A DNA stretch of 64,000 nt from Lycorma delicatula. Lineage: Eukaryota > Arthropoda > Insecta > Hemiptera > Fulgoridae. Shown piece after piece: positions 12,296 to 23,342 of this stretch (the first letter of the stretch is position 1; the number at the start of each line of letters is the position of its first letter). Location: positions 42,507,946 to 42,571,945 of the forward strand of contig NC_134465.1 of assembly GCF_047948215.1 (NCBI RefSeq), in the 5' to 3' direction. A model generated the notes under the pieces. The model made no database searches. It was not told where the DNA came from and saw only the letters and a list, made by a program, of their open reading frames with translations. Position numbers and translations under genes: made by a program.

Positions 12296-12603
12296 GGTAC
12301 TTACATATTAAAGCCACCGCAGCTATAGCTTTATTTAAAAACAAAGTAGTTAATCGGATTTTGGTAGAAAATGGGCTGATACAGAGTTTAACATAGATTC
12401 AAACCAGTCTCTTTATTGATTTTAATAAATATTTATTTATTTTATAAATATAATCTAACCAAACTTAACCTACGCTTGCTTCGCTCGCTAACCTTGACTA
12501 ATTAACACCATAATTTTTTGAGTATTTAAGTTTGGTTAAATTATATTGACTTCTTTGTTTTTAAATAAAGCTGTAGCTGCGGTGGCGTTTATATGTAAGT
12601 ACC
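12296..12603. mobile_element. 308-bp TIR element (MITE) with 8-bp target duplication
   Basis: Inverted ends start GGTACTTACAT and match for about 55 bp with few differences (the arms share GCCACCGCAGCT and TTTATTTAAAAACAAAG). An exact 8-bp duplication, AAAAAGAA, flanks it at 12288-12295 and 12604-12611. Eight-base duplications are typical of hAT, P and a few other superfamilies; the ends do not let me choose. Removing the element would make the BEL gag frame continuous, so it is younger than the retrotransposon. Confidence 0.9.
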
Positions 12604-13325
12604 AAAAAGAATTTGTAGATACTTTCTTCAATTTTATTAATGAAATATCTTCAAATGTGAACTCGCTTAAAGCGATGCAATTTTGTGTTAATACATATGA
12701 ATTTATTCTGGTCCAATTTCTATCATCTAAAATGGATCATAACACCTCAAGATTATCGAAAGAAAGGCTGTCAAATGAGAGGTTTCCCACCTTTACAGAG
12801 TTCATAGAATTTTTTAATTCTAGACGACAACTTTTAGAAAATATTAATACATCCACCTCAAACACGCAAGTGAATACAGATACCAAGGAATAACATCATA
12901 AAATACAACCAGATCTTTAATCAAATGTTTTAATTAAAATTCTAATAAATATACAAAAGACATAATGTTAGTTATTATGCAAAATCCAATTTGTATCAAT
13001 GTTCATTTTGTAAATCAAATCAAATTATTACTTATATTAATGTAAAGAATTTTTAAATTTGTCCCTAGATAATTGTAAAACCTTTTTGGTAAATAATTGT
13101 TGTTTAATTGTTTTTGTAAAGGCTATTGTATTATTCACTGTTGTTCAAAGAGTCTATGTAAGATTTGTAGTAAGAAACCCAATACACTTTTGTTCATATG
13201 GACAAAATTAATCATTCTAAGGTAGATGGCAATAAACATGAAAGTATAACCTATTGTTTGTTTAAAAATCGGTCAAATGAAAATATAATTCTGCAATACA
13301 ATAATATAATATAATTCTGATATAC

Positions 13326-13694
13326 ATGGTAATATGTATTCATCTTAAATTACTATTATATTCTGGTTCACAAGCAAATTTTTGTAAATTTAGTTTTGCA
13401 TGCAAATTAGGCCTTAAACTCAATAAAAATAATCTACCCGTTTCAAGCATAAATAACTCATTATTTCAATTCAAATACAGTGTAACACTGTGTGTTGTTT
13501 TACAAGATATTACTAACAGCCTCCCTTCATCTGCATTTGACATTTCTCACTTCAAATTGCCTCATAATATATTTCTAGCTGATCCCAATTTCAAAGTACC
13601 AAATAACATTGACTTACTAATTGGAGCTCAATTCTATTTGAGTCTTATTCTTCCTGGGAAATTTATTCGTAATTTCAGGTATCCTATTAAATAG
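13326..13694 (+). pseudogene. BEL/Pao aspartic-protease segment
   Basis: An open frame of 122 codons carries the retropepsin region. LYSGSQANF occupies the place where the family has (L)DSGSQANF, and further on come SSAFDISHFKLPHNIFLADP and IDLLIGAQFY, both typical of BEL proteases. The catalytic aspartate is replaced by tyrosine, so this copy would be inactive even if expressed. Confidence 0.8.
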
Positions 13695-13929
13695 GAAACT
13701 AAATTAGGATGTATAATTTGTGGTTGCCTTCCTAATAACAGTGAGGGCAACAATAATGTTGCGTCTTTTCTTGTGTGTAACATTCATAAAGATTTTATGT
13801 GATAATTTACAATACTCAAGAATTTTTAGAAACTTGAAGAAATTAATACTGATGCTGCAGGCAATGAAACCTCAACATGTAAAAAACATTTTCAGACCAG
13901 TACTACTCAAAATAATCAGGACAAATTTG

Positions 13930-14722
13930 TCGTGTCGTTACCATGTAAGGCTAATAACATTGAACTAGGTGATTCCTTTGTCAACACTAAAAAAAGATTT
14001 TTATCTTTGGAAAGAATGCTAAGTAATAATTCCAACCTTAAAAAAGATTATAAAACGTTCATGCAGGAATATTTAGATCTGGGTCATATGTCACTACTCA
14101 ACTCCAATGATTCGTTAATAAACAAATTGAATGTGTGTTATTTACATCATCATCCAGTACTTAAACCATCAAGTTTAACTAATAAAAATTCAAGTTATTT
14201 TTGATGGTTCAGCAAAAACCACTAACAGTTTATCCCTCAATGAATCTCTCCTAGCTAAAATGCATCATCAGATGTTAGTTAAATCCAGTGATTCCAATTT
14301 ACAACATATACTTTGGTGTGATTCTCCAGATCAGTATATAAAACACTACGCATTATGTATGACAACGTACAGGACCATATTTGGCCACACAGTGTTTAAT
14401 TCAACATGCAACTGAAAATGAAAATGAATTTCCACTTGCATGTAAGTCCATTCGAAATGATTTTTATGTTTGTGATCTAATAACGGGTTCAGACAACTTT
14501 GAAGAAGTTATTCAGTTAAAAAAAATTGATATATCTAAATTATTACAACAATATGGTTTTCCACTCCATAAATGGTTTTCAAATAATAGCATCATTTCTT
14601 CTTCTGAAAACAGTACTCCCGTTCTTTTAAATCAAAAACAGAACTTATGTACTTTAGGAGTTCTATGGATTAATTCTTCAGATAAGCTACTTTTCCAAAC
14701 TGTTCATGCTAATGATTCTTAA
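13930..14722 (+). pseudogene. BEL/Pao reverse-transcriptase segment
   Basis: Split over several frames. At 13932-14204 the N-terminal part (LSLERMLSNNSNLKKDYKTF, LGHMSLL, YLHHHPVLKPSS) matches the region just before the fingers domain; after 14200 the frame is broken. At 14381-14722, DFYVCDLITGSDNFEEVIQL corresponds to the YVDD-containing motif, with C where the first catalytic Asp should be, followed by LHKWFSNN and LGVLW. Confidence 0.8.
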
Positions 14723-15057
14723 AAAAACATACTAAAAGAAATATTCTGTCAATTGTAGCTGATGTATTTGACCCTTTAAGACTCATTGGTCCTATTGTTT
14801 TCTTACATAAACATTTTATGTAATCATTGTGACAACTTAAAATTAATTGGAACGAAACATTACCCAAGACAGGGCTTACTTTATACAACCAGTTACATTT
14901 GATTGATCCATTAAAATAGATTGTTTCATGAAATCCATCATTGATAGTAGAATTATTTCTATTCAAATACATGGATTCTCTGATGCCTCCATAAAGAGCT
15001 ATAGCTGTTGTATTTACATAAGAACTGTATACACTACTAATAGAATTTCCTTTTTCC

Positions 15058-15354
15058 ATGTCAAAATTGGTATCCTTAAAACAAATTAAACTTCCAAGAC
15101 TTGAACTTTATGTTGGTTTACTATTTAATCATTTATTATTAAAGGTAATTAATGCCTCAAAAATACAATTTGATGAAATAAGTTTTTACACAGATTCTAA
15201 GATAGTACTACATTGGATTCATGGACGACCATCTAGTTGGAAAGTATTTGTGAGCAATAGAATTTCTGAGATTCAACAAATTACCACAAATGTTAATTGG
15301 CGTTACGTCAAATCCTCTGATAATCCTGCAGATGTATTGTTTAGAGGTTGTTAA
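15058..15354 (+). pseudogene. BEL/Pao RNase H segment
   Basis: 98 open codons: IKLPRLELYVGLLFNHLLLK, FYTDSKIVLHWIHG (with the TDS catalytic motif) and VNWRYVKSSDNPADVLFRG. This is the usual RNase H layout of BEL elements and is one of the least damaged parts of the copy. Confidence 0.85.
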
Positions 15355-15714
15355 AAAGTAATTTAATTGATATGTCATTTTGGTCCTCATTGGCTTAGGT
15401 AAACTGCTGCCCTTGGCCGAAATATGTTAATATTACCTTTAATAACTGTAATATAAGTGCTGAATGTCTAATAGAAAAACGCAAACATATTGTATCATCA
15501 TTTGCATCTACTGTTGTCTTCGATTACACAGAACAATTTTCATTGCTACATACTTTAATTCACACTTTTAGTATTTGTTTCAGATTTATTTATAATGCCA
15601 AATCAAGACAATCCGAACTAATTTGTGATCCTTTAACTACTCAGCAACTAAACCACACTCTTACCTTTTTTATTTGACAATCACAACACATACATTTTAG
15701 TGATGAATTAAATA

Positions 15715-16300
15715 AACCTTAAAAACAGTCAAACTAAAACAAAGCAAACTTATTTCACGTGATCCATTTCTGGATGATTCAGGCTTACTACGTGTAGGTG
15801 GCAGACTGCAACACTCTCTGTTACATTACCAAGTAGAACATCCTATTGCTTTACATCCTATTATTGACATCACAAAAGTAATCATTAATGCTGAACACTT
15901 GCAACTCTAGCATGTGTTCAACTTATTCATCATTCTTTACGACAGAAATATTGTATAATAAATGGCAAGAAAAGCTGTTTTCTCCATCATTCGTAAATGT
16001 ATGATATGCTTTCAATATAATGCAAAAACCTATGTACAACAGCTTGATCAGCTGTCATATTCCAGTGTTATTTCTTCCCAACCATTTTCTACTTGTGCAG
16101 TTGACTATGGTGGTCCAATTATGATTCGTCTTGGCGGGGAGAGGTCTAAAACATTAAGCAATTCTTATACAGCACTTTTTATATGTCTCGCCAGTAAGGC
16201 TATTCATTTAGAGTTAGTTTCTGATCTAAATTCACAGTCATTCATTTACAGAAACGCCATTTATTGCACAAGCAATAGCAATACTAAGTTGGAGACTTAG
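15715..16300 (+). pseudogene. BEL/Pao integrase segment
   Basis: LLRVGGRLQHSLLHYQVEHP begins the zinc-binding region. MARKAVFSIIRKCMICFQYN supplies the C-x2-C end, and FSTCAVDYGGPIMIRLGG then carries the first catalytic Asp (VDY.GP), followed by LASKAIHLELVSDL. Stops near 15910 and 16300 break the frame, and the region with the later acidic residues is missing. Confidence 0.82.
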
Positions 16301-16479
16301 TATTAGTTACTAATGAAAATTCTCTACCTCTCCATTGGAAAAATGGAATTGTCACCCAGGTTAATCCTAGCTCTGACAATCTTGTAAGAGTTGTTGATTT
16401 GCAAACAGCTAACGGTCCATTAAGAATATATATATTCATAAATTATGCTTGTTACCAAGCAAAGATGATTAATTCTAAT

Positions 16480-17690
16480 AATATATATATATTTTGTTAC
16501 ATTTTTGATCGATTTAACTATTTCATACACTTGTTTTCTTTAATTTCATTTGGTGGAATTTTTATAAAATTTCTGTGAACATACTTACAAATATTGTATT
16601 TAATTACATATTTGTATTAGTTTATTTATGATAATGTAAAAAGCAAATTACCAATTGTATTATTATTTTAATAATATGTTGATATTGTCCATATATACAA
16701 CTAAACTTTTCGTTATTCGTTCAAATAATCAGAAGTGTCATTATTTTGTACTTGAGCTGTTGAATTAGAGAGGATTTATATTCTAGATTTTAGAAGTTCA
16801 GGTTTACCAGACAGATACCTCAGACTAGTTTTGTTTGCAACTTTCTAGAAAAAAACGTAGTTCCTAGACACTATCACAGGCAACTTCAGAGCAATTTACG
16901 AAAGAGGGATTGGTAAATCAAGATAACGAATACTTTATTTAGAAGTCGATTGGGACTAGAACATACTCTACCTGGTGATTTATGTTACAGTAATGTTAAC
17001 TTAATGTTATTAAATAAATATTCTACACTACTTAATTATTTATCCAAGAATCTGTGAATGACCTACTAATTAAATATATATATATAACAGTTTAACAGTT
17101 AGGTAAATAAAAACAGTAAATTAACATTGATAAATATGACAATAAATGTTTATTAAGAAATAGTCAATAAAAAGAATAAGAGATATCTATCTAATCTCTA
17201 ATTTGATGGAAATAAAATGTGTTGTTTTCTATAATATATTCAATAACAATTTTCAAACCCACAATACAAACTAAGTTAAATAATTTGACAGTTCTACTGA
17301 TTGGTTTCTGCGAGTAATGAAATAATGCTATTTTGCACTGTTGTTCTCTACTAAAAGTAAGTAATGACATGTAGTTAATTTCTTAATGGTACATAATATT
17401 AGTGTGAGGTTTTGAACCCGTTTTACATTAATTATTTACTGTTGTTTTGTATGATAATAACAACAATAATCTAAACGGTGATTGTGAATAAAAAATAATG
17501 AATTCGTGTGAGTAAATAATGTAAGTATTGTATTTTAATTTAATCTATCTTCTTTATTAGGTTTTGATAAGTTCCAGAATAATATTGTTTTTTAATAGAT
17601 TTAAAAAAAACGCGTCAAAAATGTCGGCAGTTTAAGATTGTTTTCTACTTCTCTTAAGCAACGATAGAATGCGTTAAATACACACGTGAC
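16480..17690. other. A+T-rich DNA, no gene seen
   Basis: It may include the 3' LTR of the BEL relic, but no TG...CA pair matched the 5' side by eye. Nothing else was recognised. Confidence 0.5.
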
Positions 17691-17709
17691 ATGGTTGTTT
17701 ATACTGTTT

Positions 17710-18171
17710 TTTTTTTTCTTTCCGTAGCGGAGGAAAAAGCTCTTCCAGCCGCCGTCAGGCCCGCCTTGACGGCAGTGCGGGGCTCTCACCCGCTAAAAAA
17801 CCTCCCCTTCTACCATGCAGGGGCCGGATCTAAGCCATATGGTATGTACAGCCCCTGCATGATCACCCAGTCACTCCACTATCCGAATCCGTGTGACCGG
17901 AAGGCGTCCCCAGGGGGCGATCGACGAGCGACGACTCCATGGAGCACTCGCCACCCACCCCCAGAAGCTGGCCTCCCTTGATCACCCGTCATCGAACTTC
18001 AAGCCTCCATAGATTTGTATCAGCCTGCCGTCGCCTCTCTTCATTGGCCTTCTCTCGTATCATTGATGCGATCGTAGTCGAGACACACTCCCACTTGTTG
18101 CCTTTGCTGAGCATTACCTCGACTATATTGTTGGCCCCCAGCACACCCTGACCCTCGAGCACCACGCGGAA
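17710..18171 (-). mobile_element. 5'-truncated R1/Jockey-type LINE, 3' end with poly(A)
   Basis: The minus strand encodes a LINE polyprotein C-terminus (LEGQGVLGANNIVEVMLSKG, then KWECVSTTIASM and an arginine/glutamate-rich end). A G+C-rich 3' UTR and a poly(A) tail follow, seen as the T run beginning near 17707. A 13-bp target-site duplication, GTTTATACTGTTT, lies at 17697-17709 and 18172-18184. Only the last 460 bp were inserted, the usual outcome of aborted target-primed reverse transcription. The 3' UTR can form two strong stem-loops. Confidence 0.85.
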
Positions 18172-18235
18172 GTTTATACTGTTTATCCTGTTGGGTTTAA
18201 ACTGTCGGGTTGTTTATACTCAATCTTGTAAACAA

Positions 18236-18400
18236 TAACAATTCCTTAACCGACGACTAATGCTCCGATTGATATTATGTACAGGCCTATAAAAATTACT
18301 TGTGTCTCGTGACAGGACGGTGAGGAGCCACGAACTAACCCGAAATGAGCCGATCGCTCGCTGGAGTTCTCCTCACAGTCGAGCCACGCGCGTATTTCAA
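18236..18400. other. short G+C-rich unique-looking block
   Basis: CTATAAAAA near 18288 precedes about 90 bp of much higher G+C than the flanks. The block contains GTGAGGAG near 18320 and its complement CTCCTCAC about 45 bp later. No ORF. It might be an isolated promoter or a repeat fragment; I cannot tell which. Confidence 0.3.
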
Positions 18401-18929
18401 ATTCAACTTTTAATAAAGAAATGACGACTTGAACGTGAATTAAATTGACGGCTTTTTGTTTATAATTTTAATATTTAAATAATTATTCATAATTTTTAGT
18501 TATACTTTTTTATGAAAAATTATTTACAATTATTTTTGAATAAAAAATAAATATTTGATTAATTATAAATGTATTATCTACTTCATTCAAGTGGTGGGGA
18601 AACGATAATAAAAAATTAAATTTAAAATTAATAATCCAGTTTATAAAGAAGAAACATCAACATTATCAAACGTGTAAATAAATGTTTATGTTGAAATCAC
18701 TAATCAATCAATAAAAATAATACGCATATTTAAAAGTAATTGACTGTAATTTAAAGTCTAATTTGTAACTCACTAATTCGATTTTTTTTTCACAAAATTG
18801 TTTACCATTTTATGAAAATAGATTACTAGAACTTTTGTTATTAATTTTAATTAAGTTCTTTTTAAGGAGAAATAATTTTGGTAGAATAACTGGCTGATGT
18901 ATTCCCTATAGATTTATTTTTTTGGTCTT

Positions 18930-19530
18930 CAGTCATTTGACTGGTTTGATGCAGCTCCAAGATTCCCTATCTAGTGCTAGTCGTTTCATTTCGGTATACC
19001 CCCTACATCCTACATCCCTAACAATTTGTTTTACATATTCCAAACGTTGCCTGCCTACACAATTTTTTCCTTCTATCTATCCCTCCAATATTAAAGCTAC
19101 TATTCCAGGATCCCTTAATATGTGGCCTATAAGTCAGAAGTGTTTAGTTAAAAAAAGAGACAGACTTCATCAGTTTGCCGCAATACTTCATTTGTCATTT
19201 TATCCACCCGTCTGATTTTTAACAATCTCCTATAGCACCGCATTTCAAAAGCTTCTAATCTTTTTACTCAGATACTCCGATTGTCCAAATTTCACTTCCA
19301 TTTAAAGCTACGCTCCAAACATATACTTTCAAAAATTTTTTCCTGAGATTTAAATTAATTTTTGATGTAAACAAATTATATTTCTGACTGAAGGCTTGTT
19401 TTCGCCTGTGCTATTCGGCATTTTATATCGCTGCTGCTTCGACCATCTTTAATAATTTTACTTCCTAAATAAAAAAATTCTTCTACCTCCGTAATCTTTT
19501 CTCTTCCTATTTTTACATTCAGTGGTCAAT
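18930..19530 (-). mobile_element. LINE relic, post-RT C-terminal region
   Basis: The minus strand reads FFYLGSKIIKDGRSSSDIKC and RIAQAKTSL, then RLEAFEMRCYRRLLKIRRVD and KMTNEVLR. This is the very common insect LINE tail (YLGSxIxxDGRSxxxIxxRIxxA...LEAFEMWCYRRMLKIxW). The start at CAGTCATTTGACTGGTTTGATGCAG (plus strand) is also characteristic. Several stops and shifts; not functional. Confidence 0.75.
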
Positions 19531-19589
19531 TATTATAAAATTTTCTTTGACTAAATCCAAAAAAGATTAGATTTTGGGCTTTTTTGGTT

Positions 19590-19831
19590 CAGTGGATTGC
19601 AATGAAAAGGGGAGGTGCGCAACTAGATGTTACAACAGTCCTAAATCCAAAATTTCAACATCCTATGGCTAATCGTTTTTGAGTTATGCGAGATATGTAC
19701 GTACAGACCTCATGCTGAAACCAGTCAAAATGGATTCAGGGATGGTCAAAATGGAAATTTCCGTCGACATATAGAAACCAAAATTTTTCACTATCACAAT
19801 ACTTCCTTTACTTCGTATAAGGAAGTAAAAA
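19590..19831 (+). repeat. dispersed repeat ending CTTCCTTTACTTCGTATAAG
   Basis: The block from AAATCCAAAATTTCAACATC through TTTTTGAGTTATGCGAGATA to the CTTCC...GGAAGTAAAA end recurs at 37430-37682 in the same order. The 3' end forms a short hairpin (CTTCC/GGAAG). Coding capacity is absent. Class unknown, possibly a SINE or a LINE 3' end. Confidence 0.7.
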
Positions 19832-20050
19832 TATGTCAAGAGGTTAGAATTAAGTTTGAGTTGGCTGTATTAATTAATTTTTTCTTATAATGTTTAACGG
19901 AGCTATGATTAGGCATAAATATGCTGGAGGGTGGACATTGAGCAGCACTCTTGAGAAGTTAGGTCCAATTAATAATTATTACTATAATGCATTTTCGGTA
20001 AGGAATTAAATGATCTTTTTTCTCCTGAACATTTGCACCCGCCCACACAC

Positions 20051-20052
20051 AA

Positions 20053-20094
<42 letters not shown>

Positions 20095-20115
20095 AATGGG
20101 AGAGAGAGCGAGAGA
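20051..20115. repeat. (GA)n microsatellite
   Basis: An almost uninterrupted GA run that decays into GAGA-rich sequence until about 20155. Confidence 0.95.
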
Positions 20116-20859
20116 TAATGCGTGAGTGAGTGATTGAGAGAGAATTGTCGCCCTCTTTGATAGAGAGGGGTAATGATAGTGATGTGATGTTACATTTACT
20201 TTCCATGAGTGACTATTTCATTAATTATATTCTTTAAATAAGTAAATCATATGTTTTTACACTAAATTCTTTCAGTCCTTTGTATTTCATTTTATTTTAT
20301 TTTGAAAAAATAAATTACGTATTTTAAATTTAATGGCATGATAAGTGATAATGTTAAAATTTACATGTACTAAAGTAAACAGTAAAAAAAATAATATAAA
20401 ACATTATAGGAGAGAGTACCAGAATTGTAAATAGTACCGGTAGATAGAAAGTATTGGGTTCAAATTCCGATCTGTATTAGCTTTTCAAAACGCTTTAAAA
20501 TTTATTACATAAAAAAAAAAAAATAAATAAAAGTAGATGACGAACTGGATGTTGATTGTTGTCATATAAATAAATAAATATAAACATTTTCTCGTGTTAG
20601 GTATTAATATATGTTAGGAATTTAATTAAAAGATAATACGAAACAGCAACCAACCGTTGGTAGCCGGAATCTTTTTAACTACCATTGCTGTGGTTACACT
20701 ACACTTTTCTCACTGACAGACTAATTGTAGAGCGTTAAACAGCTTTCACTAAACACATGTCCTAAACGCTGCTGTATATCTATATGAATCATATTTTAGT
20801 CATTTAACATATTAATTAATAAAAATTATTGAAAAATCCAAATCCACCTTACCAGCAAA

Positions 20860-21445
20860 TTAATTTTGACTTCTCAAGATCTTTCAGTCCTTAGACCATC
20901 ATCAGGAGATTAAAATATTATATAAAATAAAGTTAAAGAAATAAATTATTAAGCAGTAATCAGTATACTGATTGAAATGTACATTGCAATCGGGTGAAAT
21001 AAAATGAAATTAACAGTTTAAACAATTTATCAACTTTAAAAAATTTTTGTTCATTAATTAGATTTTTATGATTACTGTGAATGTGATATTTCTCTAAATT
21101 AGATGTATTATAATAATTATAAGAGATGTCTAAAATTTTCATAAAAATATTTGGTTTGTATGTATGACCATTGTCTAATATATGTGTAGCAAAGTTAGAA
21201 TTTTCTGGTTTATTGTTTTTTTTTTTTTTATACTATGCATGTGTTCTTCTGCATGTATAAAAAATTTACACGATTGGTCATACAAATATATATCATGTTA
21301 CAATCTTCACAACCTAAACTATATACCCCTTGTTTATTTAGCTTAGCATCATTTTTTGATATCTTATTATAATTATTATTAATATATTCGATTAATTTAT
21401 TATTTGTAGTATATGCAGGTGTTATGTTAATTCTTTTATACAACT
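20860..21445 (-). pseudogene. Penelope-like element (PLE) GIY-YIG tail fragment
   Basis: The minus-strand frame 21443-21228 reads KQGVYSLGCEDCNMIYICMT. This fits the PLE endonuclease signature GVYxLxCxxCxxxYIGxT, with the YIG glycine changed to Cys. Further downstream on minus, MKILDISYNYYNTSNLEKYH and NLINEQ match the usual PLE C-terminus (...LExxxI...LNxQ). The RT domain is absent. A run of T near 21217-21230 and frame changes separate the two parts. Confidence 0.65.
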
Positions 21446-21461
21446 TTTCAATTCCTAGACT

Positions 21462-21507
21462 TTCTTTTTCTTGTTTAGCCTCTGGTAATTAACTTTCAGA
21501 TAATACC
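21462..21507 (-). mobile_element. 3' fragment of family A SINE fused to a mariner
   Basis: TCTTTTTCTTGTTTAGCCTC followed by TGGTAATTA and AGATAATACC equals the 3' terminal part of the SINE (minus orientation). It abuts the truncated mariner reading frame directly, so the last codons of that ORF (after GDETWV) come from SINE DNA. Confidence 0.75.
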
Positions 21508-22160
21508 CATGTCTCATCACCAGTTATGATGTTGGAGATGAAGTTAGGGTCATCTCTTGTTGAATTTTTCAATTCACTACAGACAGCTACACGATTTTGT
21601 TTCTGGTCGCTGTTCAACAGTCTCGGTGTGAATTTTGCAGCAATGCGTCTCATGTTCAAATTGTCCGACAAGATGCGTTGCACGGACCCATATGACATTT
21701 GTACTATTGTACAAACATCATGGATTGTTTGTCTACGATCTGCAACAATAGCCTCTCGCTCTTTGTTTTCCGGCATTGTGCTTGTTGATGATCTTCCTGA
21801 ACGCTCATCGTCATCGACTGTCGTTCGTCCATCTTTGAATCGTTTGTACCACAAAAAAGTTTTACTTTTACTCATAGCATTGTCACCAAATGCTTCCACA
21901 AGCATGCGATGGGTTTCTGCACCAGTTTTTTTAAGCATGAAGCAAAATTTGATGCAGGTTCTTTGCTCTTTAAATCTGCCATTTAGAACTTCGCCGAAGC
22001 ATAAAACACAACGTTACATAACCGCACGAAAGTCAACAATGCAGCCTCTCACCGTCACAGCTGTTGGAACACTAATTCACAGACAGTACTGTTAGCCAGA
22101 TCTAGCGGCAGCAGGTCGTACCAGCAATGGTTCGCTCGCGAAATTCAAATTCCCCGAACT
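21508..22160 (-). mobile_element. mariner transposon, 5' half, transposase N-terminal part
   Basis: The minus ORF 21938-21489 encodes the N-terminal 140 or so residues of a mariner transposase: TFLWYKRFKDGR, VDDDERSGRSSTST, a second helix-turn-helix (HDVCTIVQMSYGSVQRILSD), and GDETWV with the first catalytic Asp. The ATG equivalent is at 21984-21982, separated from this frame by a single-base deletion a few codons later. A terminal-repeat-like end (ACGAGATACTACCCAAAAGT) lies near 22160 beside (TA)n. The 3' half, with the other two Asp residues, is missing. Confidence 0.88.
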
Positions 22161-22174
22161 TTTGGGTAGTATCT

Positions 22175-22181
<7 letters not shown>

Positions 22182-22238
<57 letters not shown>
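22182..22238. repeat. (TA)n microsatellite
   Basis: Pure TA run next to the mariner end; mariners target TA, so this is a natural landing site. Confidence 0.97.
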
Positions 22239-22242
<4 letters not shown>

Positions 22243-22380
22243 TATCTTTACCCCAGAAGAATACAACACAGAAGTCCAATTTTATCGAAATTCAGATTTT
22301 GGATGTTACTGTTTTTAAATACTAATATTTTGTAATCTTTTCAGTAATATATAACACTATGTTCAATTTCAAAACACAAT

Positions 22381-22605
22381 GTGACTAATCATTTAGAGGT
22401 AAACAACACTATATGGCAATATAATTATGTGGAAAGCTATTTACGTACACCATGTACAAATAGTGTTCTGGAACTTCGATTAAAGCATTTTTTAAAAAGA
22501 ATATATTGGATACCAGAATTCAATTATGATCAGCATAGTATTTTTCATATGCAACAAAATTTCCAATCTATATTCCCTACAACAAAATTTGAGGACATAT
22601 GGTAA
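22381..22605 (+). other. 75-codon open frame, unrecognised
   Basis: The non-repetitive translated sequence (for example LRTPCTNSVLELRLKHFL and FNYDQHSIFHMQQNF) has a more balanced composition than chance A+T-rich frames nearby. It has no ATG at the start of the open region and no known domain, and it ends in TAA. It could be part of an old exon or transposon. Confidence 0.15.
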
Positions 22606-23253
22606 CTTATAAAAAAAAATCAGAACCAACAGCCCATATTCAAAATAAAAAAAAAAAATAATAGCTTTTTATCTATTTTTTAAAAGTAATTTTAGTTTTT
22701 ACATAGTTATCTAGTGAAAACATTGTTATGTGACAATCAAATAGTTAAAAAATTATTTCTGTGCAACATAAAATAAAATGAATTAGGCTATGTATTCTTA
22801 AAAAGAAAATAAGTTATTTTTTAAGAAAAAACAAACTTTTAAAAAAAAAATTTGCCTGAAATATAAGGCTGATTCCTTCCTTAAAAAATTTAAATATAAA
22901 ATCTTTTATAATAATATTTTGGATGGGGTCCAGAATATTTAATAATCTTTATTACGCAGTGAAATTACTATCATTTCATTTTATGATCTATTAAATACTT
23001 TTGAAGGGTATTTGATTATTATAAAATTAATAATATTTCCAGTAAGATGATTTGAAAGTAGCGTCAGATTAGTGGACATGTTATATACCTAATTATGAAA
23101 AAAAATTATGTAGATTCAAAAATAAACTATTCATTCAGACAGAGATCATTAGAATGAATGATTTGCCAGCACCACTTCCACTAAGCGAGAGAGAGTTGAT
23201 ACTATTTTAAACACAGTATGTAGAGAGGGGGTTTCTCAATTATTATTCAACTG

Positions 23254-23284
23254 TATAAAGTTCCAACAGATAAAATAATCATTC
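23254..23284 (+). promoter_or_regulatory. candidate core promoter (TATA + initiator) of the PRCP gene
   Basis: TATAAAG starts at 23254 and TCATTC at 23279, matching the insect initiator consensus TCAKTY. Its A (23281) lies 27 bp after the first T of the TATA box, the canonical spacing. This would give a 62-nt 5' UTR. Motif-based only; no transcript evidence. Confidence 0.4.
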
Positions 23285-23292
23285 AATTGTTA

Positions 23293-23322
23293 ATGTGCTG
23301 TGTGTTAAAACAGTAAATGTAA
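23293..23322 (+). promoter_or_regulatory. two minimal upstream ORFs before the PRCP start codon
   Basis: An ATG at 23293 opens a 7-codon uORF ending with TAA at 23314-23316. Directly after it, ATGTAA (23317-23322) is a start-stop element. Both lie between the predicted initiator and the main ATG at 23343. If the predicted start site is right, they would dampen or condition translation. Confidence 0.35.
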
Positions 23323-23342
23323 TCAAGTTTTTAAACATAAAT

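Larger units (their letters stand above)
11703..16475 (+). mobile_element. BEL/Pao LTR retrotransposon, decayed internal region
   Basis: Gag, protease, reverse transcriptase, RNase H and integrase blocks occur in the correct BEL/Pao order on the + strand but in several frames with many stops. The gag part is seen at about 11715-11960 and 12620-12893 (for example SLKAMQFCVNTYEFILVQFL, then SKMDHNTSR). The extreme 3' coding block near 16340-16450 (NGIVTQVNPSSDNLVRVVDL) resembles the conserved C-terminal tail of BEL polyproteins. A 308-bp element interrupts gag. It cannot be autonomous. This is a retroelement of the host genome, not evidence of an active virus. Confidence 0.88.

Noticed and set aside
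21526..22095. 189-codon plus-strand frame
   Set aside because: It is the antisense shadow of the mariner transposase frame on the minus strand.
22381..22605. Upstream coding exon of the PRCP gene
   Set aside because: The frame ends in a stop, has no usable donor into exon 1, and exon 1 already carries a start codon and signal peptide.
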